A stretch of 64,000 bases of DNA from Clostridiales bacterium (GTDB taxonomy: Bacteria; Bacillota; Clostridia; Christensenellales; DTU072): assembly GCA_012838805.1 (NCBI GenBank), contig DUON01000003.1, positions 1 to 64,000 of the forward strand, given 5' to 3'. This document shows positions 9,144 through 19,276 of the stretch, in pieces. The notes under the pieces were generated by a model that was not told the origin of the DNA, did not search any database, and saw nothing but the letters and a program-made list of their open reading frames with translations. Position 1 is the first letter of the stretch, and each line of letters begins with the position of its first letter. The position numbers and the translations under genes were made by a program.

Positions 9144-12100
9144 ATGCCTTATACGATTCTGATAACTGTTAATATCTTAATACTTATTATTATTGCATGG
9201 AGAGCGACCATTAAACGACCAGAGATAAAACAAATGGTGTGTCTAAGTGACGACGACCTGGTCAGGGCGCTTTTGCCGTTTGCAAGGGAAATGAGAATTA
9301 CCGAGTATGGCAAGGGATACAACCTTGCCTCTCTTTATCCAGTTATTCATAGAGCATACAAATTGATAGAAGCCAAAGTTAAGAAAAACAAGGTTTTGTT
9401 TGAATATGAAAAGTGGCTTTATCAAAATATATATCTTGTCAAAAGATTCATTTTCAGCAAACAAAAAAACAGCTTCAAAAACCTCCCTCACTCTAATGGA
9501 GAGGTGAGAATCACGGCGCTGGCAAGGTTTATTGTAAACAGGTCCTTGAACTGCTTGAATTCTCAAAGGATATCCCTTGCCTTAAACACTATAAAAAATC
9601 AGCTTTCTTTAAGCTTCAGTGAAATATTGCTGTTTAATGATGCAATAAGCTATGCAGCAATCGAACAGATTTATATACTTTGCCAAAGGATATTGTTCCA
9701 TTCCAAATGTGCCAGACTATCCCGCAAAGGCATGATCATTAAGAGAAAAATGGTCAGCGATGTATATAATTATTTCTTGTTAAACAACCCCAAGTTGAAA
9801 GAAGAAGCTGAAAGGCAACTTAGGAGAATGGGCATCAATCCGCAAAGCATAGCATTTAATTATAATCTGTCCTTGACGCATAGCACCAAAATGGCGGAAA
9901 GCCTTTTTAAGGCGTTGTTGAATTATAATGATTATTTACCCAAAGACGAGCGTTTGGAATACCATAATGTCACTTCTATACTAAAAGAGCAAAAAGAGTA
10001 TGACAAGATGAGCATGAATACAAAGTATTCGTTTTTTAGGATAATTGAAAAGATAAGCGAAAAGCTGAACATAAGCGAAATGGTGGTGGCAAAAGCGCTT
10101 GTGGAAATGGCGGACAAAAACAATACCGACATCGCAACCATATTGTATGACCACTATTACACCTTAAAAAGGGCTGTGAAAACAGGACAGACACTTGCCA
10201 TACCCACAAAAAGGTCAAATAAAAGAGAATGCTGGTATATAATCTCCATAATTACGACGACTTTGGCTTTCGGGGCGGGGGGCTGGCTATGGACGGGAAG
10301 TGTTGTGGCGGCTTTATTGAGCCTTGTTCCCATTTTTTTTATTGTGGAATTTTTGATAAACACTATACTTTCCCACCTCGTCGAACAAAAGACTCTTCCA
10401 CAGATGAATTATCAAAAGATACCGCCCGAACATAACACCATGGTGGTGATTTCAGAATTTTTGACATCTGTCGAACAAGCAGACGAAGCGATCAAACACC
10501 TTTTGGAAGTCAAAGAGGGCAATGACTGTGAGAATATACAATTCTCACTTCTTGTGGATTTGAAAAAATGCGACTCTGAAACACTTGGCGAAGATAAGGC
10601 GATTATTGACAAGCTTTCCGAGCTTTTGAAATATGACAGATGCAATGTGTTTGTTAGAAAAAGGGTCAAGGACGGGGATAAATATATAGGATATGAGAGA
10701 AAAAGAGGCGCAATAATGGCGCTTAATAGGTATCTTGTCACAGGAGATGACAAAGAATTCTCTTTTATATTGAGAAAGGAATATCCTAAGCCTGAATATA
10801 TTATGACGCTTGACGCCGATAATACGGTCAACACTTCGGGCATAAGGGATATGATAAACATAATCGCCCACCCGTATAATGAGAAATATGACTTGATAAA
10901 CGCCCACAGCAGATATAATCTGTTTTCAATAAGGACGGGATTCTCAAAAAGGTTTTTATTTAATGCCGGGATTATCGGCTATCCGGTCTATTCATCACTT
11001 TACTATAATCTTTTTGGCAAAGATGTTTTTTGCGGAAAGGGAATCTATAAGGTAAAATCGTTTTATAACAAGCTTGAAGGGGTGTTCCCCTCAAAAAAGA
11101 TACTTTCACACGATATCTTGGAGGGGGCACTCTTAAATACAGGGTGCGGGGGTACGATATACGAGGACGCACCCACAGGTTTTCTTTCAGAAAGGGAAAG
11201 GCGTAAAAGGTGGATGAGGGGGGATATCCAGCTCTTGCCTTTTATAGGCAGGTCGTGGAAGAACGACGAGGGCAGAAAGTACATTTCCAAGATGTCGCCA
11301 TTTTATAAATTCCTTATTTTCCATAACGCAATTCATCCGTTGAGAGAGTTTTTTTTACTCATTTTGGCACTTTCGGCGGTGTTTTTGTCAGCGGGGATAT
11401 GGAAGTGGTTTTTTTTGGTTTTAGCCTTTCCTTATATCATAAACCAAATAGGCATATTCCAAGGCGTGAATAACAATATAAGGTTTAGGTATATCGTAGA
11501 GAAAACAGCCCTTAATATAAAAAACCTTATTGAAGAAGTGTTTATGCTGACATATTATGGCATAGCGAACCTTATTCTATTTGTTAAGACTCTTATGAAA
11601 ATGGCCTCAAAAGGCAACCTCTTGGAATGGAAAACTTATTATCAGGCGCAAAAGCAAAAGAGCTTTTATTCGTATATAAGAGAGTTCACAGTGTCCATTG
11701 TGTTCTTGACTGTTTTGGGCGGAATTATGTTTTTTGTCGGGTTGAACCCGGTGTTTTTATTGGCGTTTGGAGTATGGGCGTATTTGGCACAGCTGTCTCT
11801 TTATTGGGGCAATAGGGAATTTAAGGAATACCGTCTGACTCGGGAGCAAAAGGAAAAACTCATAAATTATGCGGAAAAGACCTATAAGTACTTTAATCTT
11901 ATGCAGACTCCGTCGGGGATAATCGGCGATAATATGCAAATAAAGCCTTATAAAGGGCAGTCCAAGAACACATCCCCAACAAATATAGGTTTTTCTATGC
12001 TTGCTGATGTATCTGCGTATTATTTAGGGTTTATTGATTTGCAAAAATGTATTGATGCTCTATTTAATAAGATAAAAAGCGTTGATATCATGCCTAAATG

Positions 12101-15100
12101 GCATGGAAATCTATACAATTGGTATAAAATTGATACTTATCGCCCGATAAACAATTTTATCTCAAGCGTAGACAGCGGAAATTTCTTGGCGTGCTTGATG
12201 ATAGTCAACGAATTTTTTAAGGATAAGAATTTTCAAAAGGGCGTGGAGATAGCTGAACGGATAATAGAAGATACCGATTTGGACAGGCTCTATGACTTTA
12301 GGAAGGGGCTGTTTTATATAGGGTTTAATGAAAAGAGCGGGGAATACACAGGGCATTATGATATCTTGGCGTCCGAAGCAAGGATTTTAAGCATGATTTA
12401 TATCGCACGGAGCGGAAAAGCCGAGCATTGGCGCAATCTGCAAAGGGACTATACACCGCTTATGGGCAACACGCTTTTGTCTTGGAGCGGTACTATGTTT
12501 GAGTACCTTATGGCGGATTTGTTCATTGATTCGCCAAGGTTTTCGTTGCTACATGAGAGCTCTTATAAGGCGGCGACCATTCAGTCCAGAAGTGCGGTAA
12601 AGGGCATATGGGGTGTCAGCGAAAGCTGTTATTATGAATTTGACGACGAATTGAGATATCAGTACTATGCTTTTGGTCTAAAAAAACTTTCATTGAGAAG
12701 CGATTTTGACAGGAGTACAGTTTCGCCGTACAGCTCCATTTTGGCTTTGAAATATATCCCAAATGAAGTTATGGAAAACTTAAGCAAAATTGAAGAAATG
12801 GGTGGATTCCATGACTATGGATTTTATGAAGCTATTGATTTAAGCGGAAGAACAAGGTTTATAGCGTCCTATATGACGCACCACCAAGGCATGATTCTTG
12901 CGGCAATAACAAACGCCTTGAACGACGATGTGCTTTGTAAGCTTTTTAGAAAAGCAAAAGGAATGCGGGCGTGCATGAATTTGCTAAATGAAAGGACAAG
13001 CGAACAGACTTTCGCTATAAAACAAAAGACACAGAACAATAAGATTTTGAAAATGGACAATGAGTATTATGAATATATTTCGGAGATAGAGTTCAATACC
13101 AAATCCGCTATATTAAGCAACGGAGCTATGACGGTATGTTTCGATACTTTGGGGAATAACTTTGTAAAATATAACGACATGTTTATAAACGCTTATAGGA
13201 GAATATATGAAACGCATAACGGCGGATACTTTTATGTAGTGGACTATAACGGCAACATATTCTCCCCGTCGTACTTCCCATTATGCGAAGATAAAAGCAA
13301 GTTCAGCGTATCTTATTCTGATGTGGAGATGACTTTTGAGAACACTCATTTAAGACTTAAGCAGGATATAGCTGTGGCGGACGGGCTTAATGCAGAAGTC
13401 AGGCGGTTGAGTTTGAAAAACGATATGCCAGTAAAAAAAGTGGCGTATTATATGGATGTTGCGTTGAACACTTATGACGGATTTAACGCACATCCCGTAT
13501 TTAATAACCTGTTTATACACACATCTTTTGACGAAAGCAATAAAGCTGTTATATTCCACAAAAGGTCTATGCAGAAAGAGGGCGATGTATATTTGGCGTT
13601 TGTGATAAGGGGGCTTAGGAACTTAAAGATAGAGACAAATAGATTTAATCTTTTGGGAAGAAACGGCAGTGAAAAAAATCCGCTATTCCTTAAGGATGAG
13701 CAAGAAGAGAAGCTCTATCCGTCCTTGGGGGATGTCTTAGAGCCTGCTGTGGGGATTGTTGGCGAATTTGAAGACGAAAAGAAAGAGTGCCAGATAATTA
13801 CTATTATTGCTGAGAGCATGGAAGAACTGGAGGACTATATAAGAATTCTGCCCGACGATTTTTATAGCTATTGCAAGGAATCTTCACGGATGAAATATAG
13901 GATAGGCAACCTTGCCAATAGACTTTGCGGGCCGCTTTTGTATCAACCTTATCCCAATAAGACGCTTTTATATGTATGGAAAAACCGTCTTCAGAACCAG
14001 TTTGATTTCATTACTAATCGAAAAAAGACAATTCTATATTTATATGACGACTCAAAAAATAACTTCTTTATTGAACTGTTGAAAGCTTTTAGGCAATGGA
14101 AATATTTGGGGCTGGACTTAAGGCTGATAGTGTATTATAGCGAAAACTTCAAGGAGACTCAAAAAGACCATATAACCGAACTTTTGAAAAGGTATTTTGT
14201 AACCAACTATATGCTGGTCGAGAAATCTCAAAAGATAGAGTACCTTTTTGATTTTGCATTTTTGGTCTTGGATACCGAGCTTTCAGTATACGAACTTAAA
14301 GAAAGAGATAATATATTAAGAAATATCCAAGACTCCCAAGCGTATTTAAGGGACTTTGAAATGGATGACAGAGAACAAAGTTCATTGAAGAGCGGCGCAG
14401 GGTACTACTGCCAAGAGTCTTATATATTGTACGATAGGCCTTTGTTGCCTTATAGTAATGTCATTTGTGACAAATATGGCGGAATGGTGATAACCGAAAA
14501 CGGTGGCGGGTTCTACTTTTTTGAAAATTCAAGGGAATTCAAAGCTACCCGTCATGACTTTGACCCGGTAAAGGATACGCCTTTTGAGTATTTGTTCCTA
14601 AAATCTAAAGAAAATTATCACAGGATAAACGGCGGCAGCGGCAAAGGGCATATGACTATCTACCAAAAAGGAATGAATATTCACAAAACGCTTTTGACGG
14701 ATTTTGATATCGAGGTCGCAAACTATATCATAAACGAGGGAATGGGGCGGGTGTGTGAAACAAACATTATGCCCGTATCAGCGGAGCACACAGGCGTTGA
14801 ATTAATCTATGCTTTTTATCCAAATCTAAGCTGGACGGTGAAAAGCGACTTTATCGCCATAGAACTCAATCATAATACGCTTTCCATATATAATCTTTTG
14901 AACGGCAAGAGCTTTTATCTCAAGCTTTTTGGGCTTAAAAACGGGACTATTCAGAATGTGAACTTCAACGCTCAGCAAGTGCCTTATTTTGAAATCACAT
15001 TATCAAGTCTTCCTCAAAAGTTGTTTTTTGTCGCCTCAAAAGACTATGTGTTCCTGAATTCATTAGATGAAAACAGCATTTTGGAATATAAGGAAAAGGA

Positions 15101-16586
15101 TTTGAGAAAGTATAGCGAAATCAGCAACATCAATATAAAATCGCCTGTGAAGAGCTTTAATTATTTTGCGAACAACCTCTTATATCAGGTATATTCAAGC
15201 AGGCTTAGGGGCAAGTGCGGGTATTATCAGACGGGCGGAGCGACGGGCTTTAGGGACCAGCTTCAAGACTGTATGGCGTTTTTGCACAGTAACCCAGAAA
15301 TAACAAGGGAACAGATAATCTATTCGGCTGGTCGTCAGTATGAAGAGGGGGATGTTATGCATTGGTGGCATCATCCCAAATTTGGGCTTAGGACAAAAAT
15401 CACTGACGACAAGCTGTATCTGCCCTATGCGGTATGTGAGTATATTGAATTTACAGATGACAAGAATATTTTAGATGTGGAAATTCCTTATTTGAAGTCG
15501 CCTGTTTTAGAGGATTATGAAAAGACAAGGCTGGAAGACCCTCCATATACAACTTATACAGAACCGATAAGGGGGCACTGCATAAGGGCGATTAAGAGTG
15601 CCTTGAAATTCGGAGAGCATAATATTCTTTTGCTTGGAGGAGGGGACTGGAACGACGGATTGGACCATGCGGGCATAGACGGCAGGGGAGAAAGCGTCGC
15701 ACTTTCTATGCTTTGCTATGATGTTTTAATGAGATTTAAGGAGTATTGCGATAAAAAGACGAAGGAATTCTTTAATGAGACAGCGGAAAAATTAAAGAAA
15801 AATATTGACGAATATTGTTTTGAGGACGGTCAGTATAAAAGGTTGTTTACTGACGAGGGCAAGTGGTACGGTGCAAGCAATACAAGCGAATACAATATCG
15901 ACCTTGTGGCGCAGAGCTTCGCAACTCTATACAATATCGCCGACGAAAGAAAGAGGATAAGCTGTCTAAACGCCGCAAAACAGCTGGTGAACGAGAAATT
16001 GGGCATAATCAAGCTTTTGTCTCCGCCTTTGACCAAGAAGACATATCTTGGGTATATAAGCTCTTATCCTAAGGGAATAAGGGAAAACGGAGGGCAGTAC
16101 ACGCATTCGGCGATATGGTATATTATGGCACTGATAAGAGCAGGCAAACAGGAAGAGGCTTTTGAGCTTTTTCAAATGATAAATCCGACGGAAAAATGCA
16201 GATTCGCCGATAACAATCAGATGTATAAGGGCGAGCCCTATGTCTTAGCTGCCGATGTGTATTATAACAGCGACAACAAGGGAAGGGCTGGCTGGACATG
16301 GTATACAGGCAGCGCAGCTTGGGCGTATAGGCTTATTGTAGAGGAATTCTTTGGTCTGAAACGAAATGGTGACAAACTTGTTATCCTCCCCAATCTGCCC
16401 AAAAAGCTGATAAATAGCGAGATTCTATACAAATACAATATATCCGAATATATAATTGAATATGTTCAAGGTGAGAAGAACAGACTGACCGTTGACGGAG
16501 TGAAAAAAGGCGGTTTTGAGGTTAGATTGGAGAATAAGAAAAGGTCCAAAATTGTGGTTGAGATAGCTTTTGAAGAAGAGTTTTAA
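9144..16586 (+). CDS. Cyclic beta-1,2-glucan synthase-like protein (GT84 + glycoamylase + GH94)
   Basis: A 2480-residue membrane protein resembling NdvB/ChvB/Cgs, which build beta-1,2-glucan from UDP-glucose and cyclise or trim it. There are hydrophobic segments at about 3-20, 361-410, 725-770, 798-820 and 848-890. A GT2/GT84-like catalytic region has TLDADNT near 554 and ERRKRWMRGD near 684. A glycoamylase-like domain has SSVDSGN near 1010. Two Glyco_transf_36/GH94 units begin near 1303 and 1777; the second has GATGFRDQLQD near 2030, the catalytic GGDWNDG near 2166 and GWTWYTGSAAW near 2383. It is somewhat shorter than the roughly 2800-residue proteobacterial enzymes. The ATG at 9144 follows AGAGGAG by 5 nt, better than the ATG at 9117. 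It is probably monocistronic. Whether it makes cyclic glucan or linear glucan is not decidable here. Confidence 0.88.
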   Translation: MPYTILITVNILILIIIAWRATIKRPEIKQMVCLSDDDLVRALLPFAREMRITEYGKGYNLASLYPVIHRAYKLIEAKVKKNKVLFEYEKWLYQNIYLVKRFIFSKQKNSFKNLPHSNGEVRITALARFIVNRSLNCLNSQRISLALNTIKNQLSLSFSEILLFNDAISYAAIEQIYILCQRILFHSKCARLSRKGMIIKRKMVSDVYNYFLLNNPKLKEEAERQLRRMGINPQSIAFNYNLSLTHSTKMAESLFKALLNYNDYLPKDERLEYHNVTSILKEQKEYDKMSMNTKYSFFRIIEKISEKLNISEMVVAKALVEMADKNNTDIATILYDHYYTLKRAVKTGQTLAIPTKRSNKRECWYIISIITTTLAFGAGGWLWTGSVVAALLSLVPIFFIVEFLINTILSHLVEQKTLPQMNYQKIPPEHNTMVVISEFLTSVEQADEAIKHLLEVKEGNDCENIQFSLLVDLKKCDSETLGEDKAIIDKLSELLKYDRCNVFVRKRVKDGDKYIGYERKRGAIMALNRYLVTGDDKEFSFILRKEYPKPEYIMTLDADNTVNTSGIRDMINIIAHPYNEKYDLINAHSRYNLFSIRTGFSKRFLFNAGIIGYPVYSSLYYNLFGKDVFCGKGIYKVKSFYNKLEGVFPSKKILSHDILEGALLNTGCGGTIYEDAPTGFLSERERRKRWMRGDIQLLPFIGRSWKNDEGRKYISKMSPFYKFLIFHNAIHPLREFFLLILALSAVFLSAGIWKWFFLVLAFPYIINQIGIFQGVNNNIRFRYIVEKTALNIKNLIEEVFMLTYYGIANLILFVKTLMKMASKGNLLEWKTYYQAQKQKSFYSYIREFTVSIVFLTVLGGIMFFVGLNPVFLLAFGVWAYLAQLSLYWGNREFKEYRLTREQKEKLINYAEKTYKYFNLMQTPSGIIGDNMQIKPYKGQSKNTSPTNIGFSMLADVSAYYLGFIDLQKCIDALFNKIKSVDIMPKWHGNLYNWYKIDTYRPINNFISSVDSGNFLACLMIVNEFFKDKNFQKGVEIAERIIEDTDLDRLYDFRKGLFYIGFNEKSGEYTGHYDILASEARILSMIYIARSGKAEHWRNLQRDYTPLMGNTLLSWSGTMFEYLMADLFIDSPRFSLLHESSYKAATIQSRSAVKGIWGVSESCYYEFDDELRYQYYAFGLKKLSLRSDFDRSTVSPYSSILALKYIPNEVMENLSKIEEMGGFHDYGFYEAIDLSGRTRFIASYMTHHQGMILAAITNALNDDVLCKLFRKAKGMRACMNLLNERTSEQTFAIKQKTQNNKILKMDNEYYEYISEIEFNTKSAILSNGAMTVCFDTLGNNFVKYNDMFINAYRRIYETHNGGYFYVVDYNGNIFSPSYFPLCEDKSKFSVSYSDVEMTFENTHLRLKQDIAVADGLNAEVRRLSLKNDMPVKKVAYYMDVALNTYDGFNAHPVFNNLFIHTSFDESNKAVIFHKRSMQKEGDVYLAFVIRGLRNLKIETNRFNLLGRNGSEKNPLFLKDEQEEKLYPSLGDVLEPAVGIVGEFEDEKKECQIITIIAESMEELEDYIRILPDDFYSYCKESSRMKYRIGNLANRLCGPLLYQPYPNKTLLYVWKNRLQNQFDFITNRKKTILYLYDDSKNNFFIELLKAFRQWKYLGLDLRLIVYYSENFKETQKDHITELLKRYFVTNYMLVEKSQKIEYLFDFAFLVLDTELSVYELKERDNILRNIQDSQAYLRDFEMDDREQSSLKSGAGYYCQESYILYDRPLLPYSNVICDKYGGMVITENGGGFYFFENSREFKATRHDFDPVKDTPFEYLFLKSKENYHRINGGSGKGHMTIYQKGMNIHKTLLTDFDIEVANYIINEGMGRVCETNIMPVSAEHTGVELIYAFYPNLSWTVKSDFIAIELNHNTLSIYNLLNGKSFYLKLFGLKNGTIQNVNFNAQQVPYFEITLSSLPQKLFFVASKDYVFLNSLDENSILEYKEKDLRKYSEISNINIKSPVKSFNYFANNLLYQVYSSRLRGKCGYYQTGGATGFRDQLQDCMAFLHSNPEITREQIIYSAGRQYEEGDVMHWWHHPKFGLRTKITDDKLYLPYAVCEYIEFTDDKNILDVEIPYLKSPVLEDYEKTRLEDPPYTTYTEPIRGHCIRAIKSALKFGEHNILLLGGGDWNDGLDHAGIDGRGESVALSMLCYDVLMRFKEYCDKKTKEFFNETAEKLKKNIDEYCFEDGQYKRLFTDEGKWYGASNTSEYNIDLVAQSFATLYNIADERKRISCLNAAKQLVNEKLGIIKLLSPPLTKKTYLGYISSYPKGIRENGGQYTHSAIWYIMALIRAGKQEEAFELFQMINPTEKCRFADNNQMYKGEPYVLAADVYYNSDNKGRAGWTWYTGSAAWAYRLIVEEFFGLKRNGDKLVILPNLPKKLINSEILYKYNISEYIIEYVQGEKNRLTVDGVKKGGFEVRLENKKRSKIVVEIAFEEEF

Positions 16587-16589
16587 TGC

Positions 16590-16618
16590 TTGACAATTCT
16601 TGAAAATGATTATAATAT
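16590..16618 (+). promoter_or_regulatory. rarA promoter, start site at or near the ATG
   Basis: TTGACA (16590-16595) with a 17-bp spacer to TAATAT (16613-16618) predicts initiation at about 16625, the A of the start codon. An overlapping perfect TATAAT (16611-16616) has a 15-bp spacer. Either way there is no room for a ribosome-binding site, so the mRNA may be leaderless. Confidence 0.7.
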
Positions 16619-16624
16619 ACAGTT

Positions 16625-17902
16625 ATGGATTTGTTCAATATCAATAGACAAAGAAATGCTCCTTTGGCAGCCAGAATGAGATGTTCGAATATAGATGATT
16701 TTTTAGGGCAAAAGCACATCGTAGGAGAAGGCAGTCTATTGAGACGGGCGATTGTCGCCGATAGATTGGGAAGCTGTATATTCTATGGTCCGCCGGGTTC
16801 AGGGAAGACTACTTTAGCCCACATCATAGCTCAAATGTCCAAATCCAATTATGTCTATCTCAATGCTGTTTCAAGCGGCGTGGCGGATGTAAAGAAAGTA
16901 ATTGCTGACGCCAAAGACAACTTGTCTTTGTATGGTGTCAAGACCTATCTTTTATTAGATGAATGCCATAGGTGGAACAAGGCGCAATCGGACAGCATGC
17001 TTTCTGCTATTGAGAAAGGGGAGATTATTTTTATCGGAAGCACCACAGAAAACCCCTATGTCAATATGACAAAAGCCATTGTCAGCCGCTGCCGAGTCTT
17101 TGAATTCAAACCTCTTGAACCAAGTGACATTAAAGAGGGGCTGAATAGGGCGCTTAAAGACAAAAAGAACGGCTTGGGCATGTACGACATAGACATATCC
17201 GATGACGCCATAGACCACCTTGTCTATGCCTCAAATGGAGATTTGAGGGTGGCGTTAAATGCCTTGGAACTTGCGGTTTTGAGTACTCCGCCCGATAAAG
17301 AGGGCGTTATCCGTATCACAAAGGATATCGCTGTCCAGTCAGTGCAAACACCGCCCCTGTCCATAGACGAAACCGCTTATTATGATATGTTGAGCGCTTT
17401 TTGTAAAAGTCTTAGGGGGAGCGATGCAGACGCCGCTTTATATTATGCCATGAGGCTAATAGAAGCGGGGTGCGACCCGTTGCTCATTGCAAGAAGGCTT
17501 GTGATTCACGCTGCGGAAGATGTGGGAATGGCAGACCCTAATGCCTTAGTTGTTGCTGTCAGCGCCTTGAACGCTTATGAAAAAATTGGATTGCCCGAAG
17601 GCAAAATTCCGCTTTCAGAGGGTATCATATATGTATGCTGCGCCCCTAAGTCCAATTCAGTGGTCACCGCTTTATATTCAGCGGACAAGGCGGCGAAAGA
17701 AGCCCATGACAATGTTCCGTACTATTTAAGGGACACGAACTATAAGAGCAAAAAGGTCACGGGGTATAAGTATCCCCATGACTATGGCGGATATGTTAAG
17801 CAGCAATATCTGCCCGACAGCATAAAGGACTTGGTATTTTATAAGCCGAGCCAAAACGGTTTTGAAAAAAATATAGAGATAAAAAAATTCAAGGAGGATT
17901 GA
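16625..17902 (+). CDS. rarA: Replication-associated recombination AAA+ ATPase RarA/MgsA
   Basis: A cytoplasmic AAA+ ATPase related to the clamp-loader and RuvB family that acts at stalled replication forks. The 425-residue protein starts with the family's [19 protein letters not shown] (residues 13-31), then Walker [10 protein letters not shown] near 55, Walker [14 protein letters not shown] near 108 (usually DEIHRFNK), sensor 1 IGSTTENP near 138, and the C-terminal tetramerisation region with [13 protein letters not shown] near 297 and [14 protein letters not shown] near 384. No Shine-Dalgarno precedes the ATG. Its stop overlaps the ribosome-binding region of the rubrerythrin gene. Confidence 0.96.
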   Translation: MDLFNINRQRNAPLAARMRCSNIDDFLGQKHIVGEGSLLRRAIVADRLGSCIFYGPPGSGKTTLAHIIAQMSKSNYVYLNAVSSGVADVKKVIADAKDNLSLYGVKTYLLLDECHRWNKAQSDSMLSAIEKGEIIFIGSTTENPYVNMTKAIVSRCRVFEFKPLEPSDIKEGLNRALKDKKNGLGMYDIDISDDAIDHLVYASNGDLRVALNALELAVLSTPPDKEGVIRITKDIAVQSVQTPPLSIDETAYYDMLSAFCKSLRGSDADAALYYAMRLIEAGCDPLLIARRLVIHAAEDVGMADPNALVVAVSALNAYEKIGLPEGKIPLSEGIIYVCCAPKSNSVVTALYSADKAAKEAHDNVPYYLRDTNYKSKKVTGYKYPHDYGGYVKQQYLPDSIKDLVFYKPSQNGFEKNIEIKKFKED

Positions 17903-17907
17903 TATTT

Positions 17908-18447
17908 ATGGCAAAAAACTTAAAAGGAACAAAAACCGAAAAGAATTTGTGGGAAGCCTTTGCGGGCGAAAGCATGGCGAGAAACAAATACGACTATTTC
18001 GCTTCAAAAGCAAAAAGAGACGGATATCAGCAGATAGCCGCGTTTTTTGAGGAAACCGCAAGGAATGAAAAAGAGCATGCCAAGATTTGGTTCAAGAAAC
18101 TTAATGGCATAAATGACACTTTGCAGAACCTTGATGTGGCGGCAGAGGGCGAAAACTATGAATGGACTGATATGTATGCCAAGTTCGCCAAGGAAGCCAG
18201 AGAAGAAGGCTTCGATGACATCGCAGAATTATTTGACGGTGTCGCCGCTATTGAAAAGACCCACGAGGAAAGATATAGAGCACTTATTGCGAACATCAAG
18301 GGCGGGAAGGTGTTTGAGAGAGAGGAGAAGAAAGTTTGGGAATGCAGAAACTGCGGCAATAGAATAGATGCCAATAAAGCACCCGATGTATGCCCAGTAT
18401 GCGACCATCCACAAGCTTATTATCAAATCTTTGTAAGAAACTATTAA
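17908..18447 (+). CDS. rbr: Rubrerythrin
   Basis: A peroxide-reducing di-iron protein of anaerobes. The 179-residue protein has the ferritin-like four-helix domain (about 1-140) with iron-ligand Glu residues in [10 protein letters not shown] and [11 protein letters not shown], and a C-terminal rubredoxin-like domain with two CxxC pairs, CRNCG and CPVCDH. The ATG at 17908 lies 10 nt after AAGGAGG, which itself sits in the end of rarA. The gene suggests an anaerobic, oxidative-stress-exposed host and is probably transcribed with rarA. Confidence 0.96.
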   Translation: MAKNLKGTKTEKNLWEAFAGESMARNKYDYFASKAKRDGYQQIAAFFEETARNEKEHAKIWFKKLNGINDTLQNLDVAAEGENYEWTDMYAKFAKEAREEGFDDIAELFDGVAAIEKTHEERYRALIANIKGGKVFEREEKKVWECRNCGNRIDANKAPDVCPVCDHPQAYYQIFVRNY

Positions 18448-18484
18448 TTGAACAAAAACTCATGTTTGGAAACGGGCAATACTC

Positions 18485-18513
18485 TTGCACCGATTTTCCG
18501 ATTAATCTATTAA
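18485..18513 (+). promoter_or_regulatory. Probable promoter of the ABC exporter genes
   Basis: TTGCAC (18485-18490), a 17-bp spacer and TATTAA (18508-18513) lie in the 82-bp gap after rubrerythrin, 16 bp before the next ATG. The spacing is exact but the hexamers are imperfect. Confidence 0.5.
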
Positions 18514-18529
18514 AGAGAGAATATAAGAA

Positions 18530-19276
18530 ATGATTGAAATATATAACCTTACTAAAATATATAAATCCAGTACGGTAAAGGCAGTCGATAATGTCAGTTT
18601 GAAAGTGGAGGGCGGTGAAATCTTTGGTTTTCTTGGTCCTAACGGCGCCGGCAAGTCCACCACGATAAAATGCTTGACGGGGATACTGCCTTTTAATGAA
18701 GGGCATATCAAGATATGCGGAGCGGATATAAAAGAAGAGCCCGTCAAAGCCAAGAAAAACATAGGTTATGTTCCCGACGAGAACATAACATATGAAGGCT
18801 TGACAGGTTTTGAATATATCAATTTCATTGCTGATGTCTTTGAGGTAGGCTCTAAGGAGAGAAAAGAGAGGATAGAACGCTTCTCTAAGCTGTTTGAAAT
18901 GGAAGATAAGCTCAACAACAAAATATCCTCTTATTCACACGGTATGAAGCAAAAGACGGCCTTGATTTCCGCTCTTGTACACGACCCAAAAGTATGGGTG
19001 CTTGACGAACCAATGACGGGGCTTGACCCCAAGGCGTCATATAACCTAAAACAACTTATGGCGGAGCATACAAAAAAGGGCAATACCGTTTTCTTTTCGT
19101 CGCATATCCTTGAAGTAGTGCAAAAAGTATGCACAAAAGTGGCGATAATCGACAAAGGCAAAATCATAACCGTATGCGATATGCAAGAACTCAACGAAAA
19201 GAGAAAGGACATAACTTTGGAGGATTTATTCCTTAGTCTCACTAGAAGCGAAGGTGAACAAGATGTCGACGCTTAA
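18530..19276 (+). CDS. ABC transporter ATP-binding protein
   Basis: The 248-residue nucleotide-binding subunit of an ABC-2-type exporter. It has Walker A GPNGAGKST near residue 39, the signature YSHGMKQKTAL near 139, Walker B VWVLDEPMTGLD near 157 and the switch His in FFSSHILE near 189. The downstream gene encodes its membrane partner and overlaps it by 14 bp. The substrate is not evident; the gene order is like that of lantibiotic, drug or lipid exporters of the CcmA/YhaQ type. The ribosome-binding site is weak. Confidence 0.93.
   Translation: MIEIYNLTKIYKSSTVKAVDNVSLKVEGGEIFGFLGPNGAGKSTTIKCLTGILPFNEGHIKICGADIKEEPVKAKKNIGYVPDENITYEGLTGFEYINFIADVFEVGSKERKERIERFSKLFEMEDKLNNKISSYSHGMKQKTALISALVHDPKVWVLDEPMTGLDPKASYNLKQLMAEHTKKGNTVFFSSHILEVVQKVCTKVAIIDKGKIITVCDMQELNEKRKDITLEDLFLSLTRSEGEQDVDA

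Noticed and set aside
10412..10861. A 149-codon minus-strand open frame inside the glucan synthase gene
   Set aside because: It is antisense to the GT84 region; low-complexity Ser/Leu-rich translation and no start signal.
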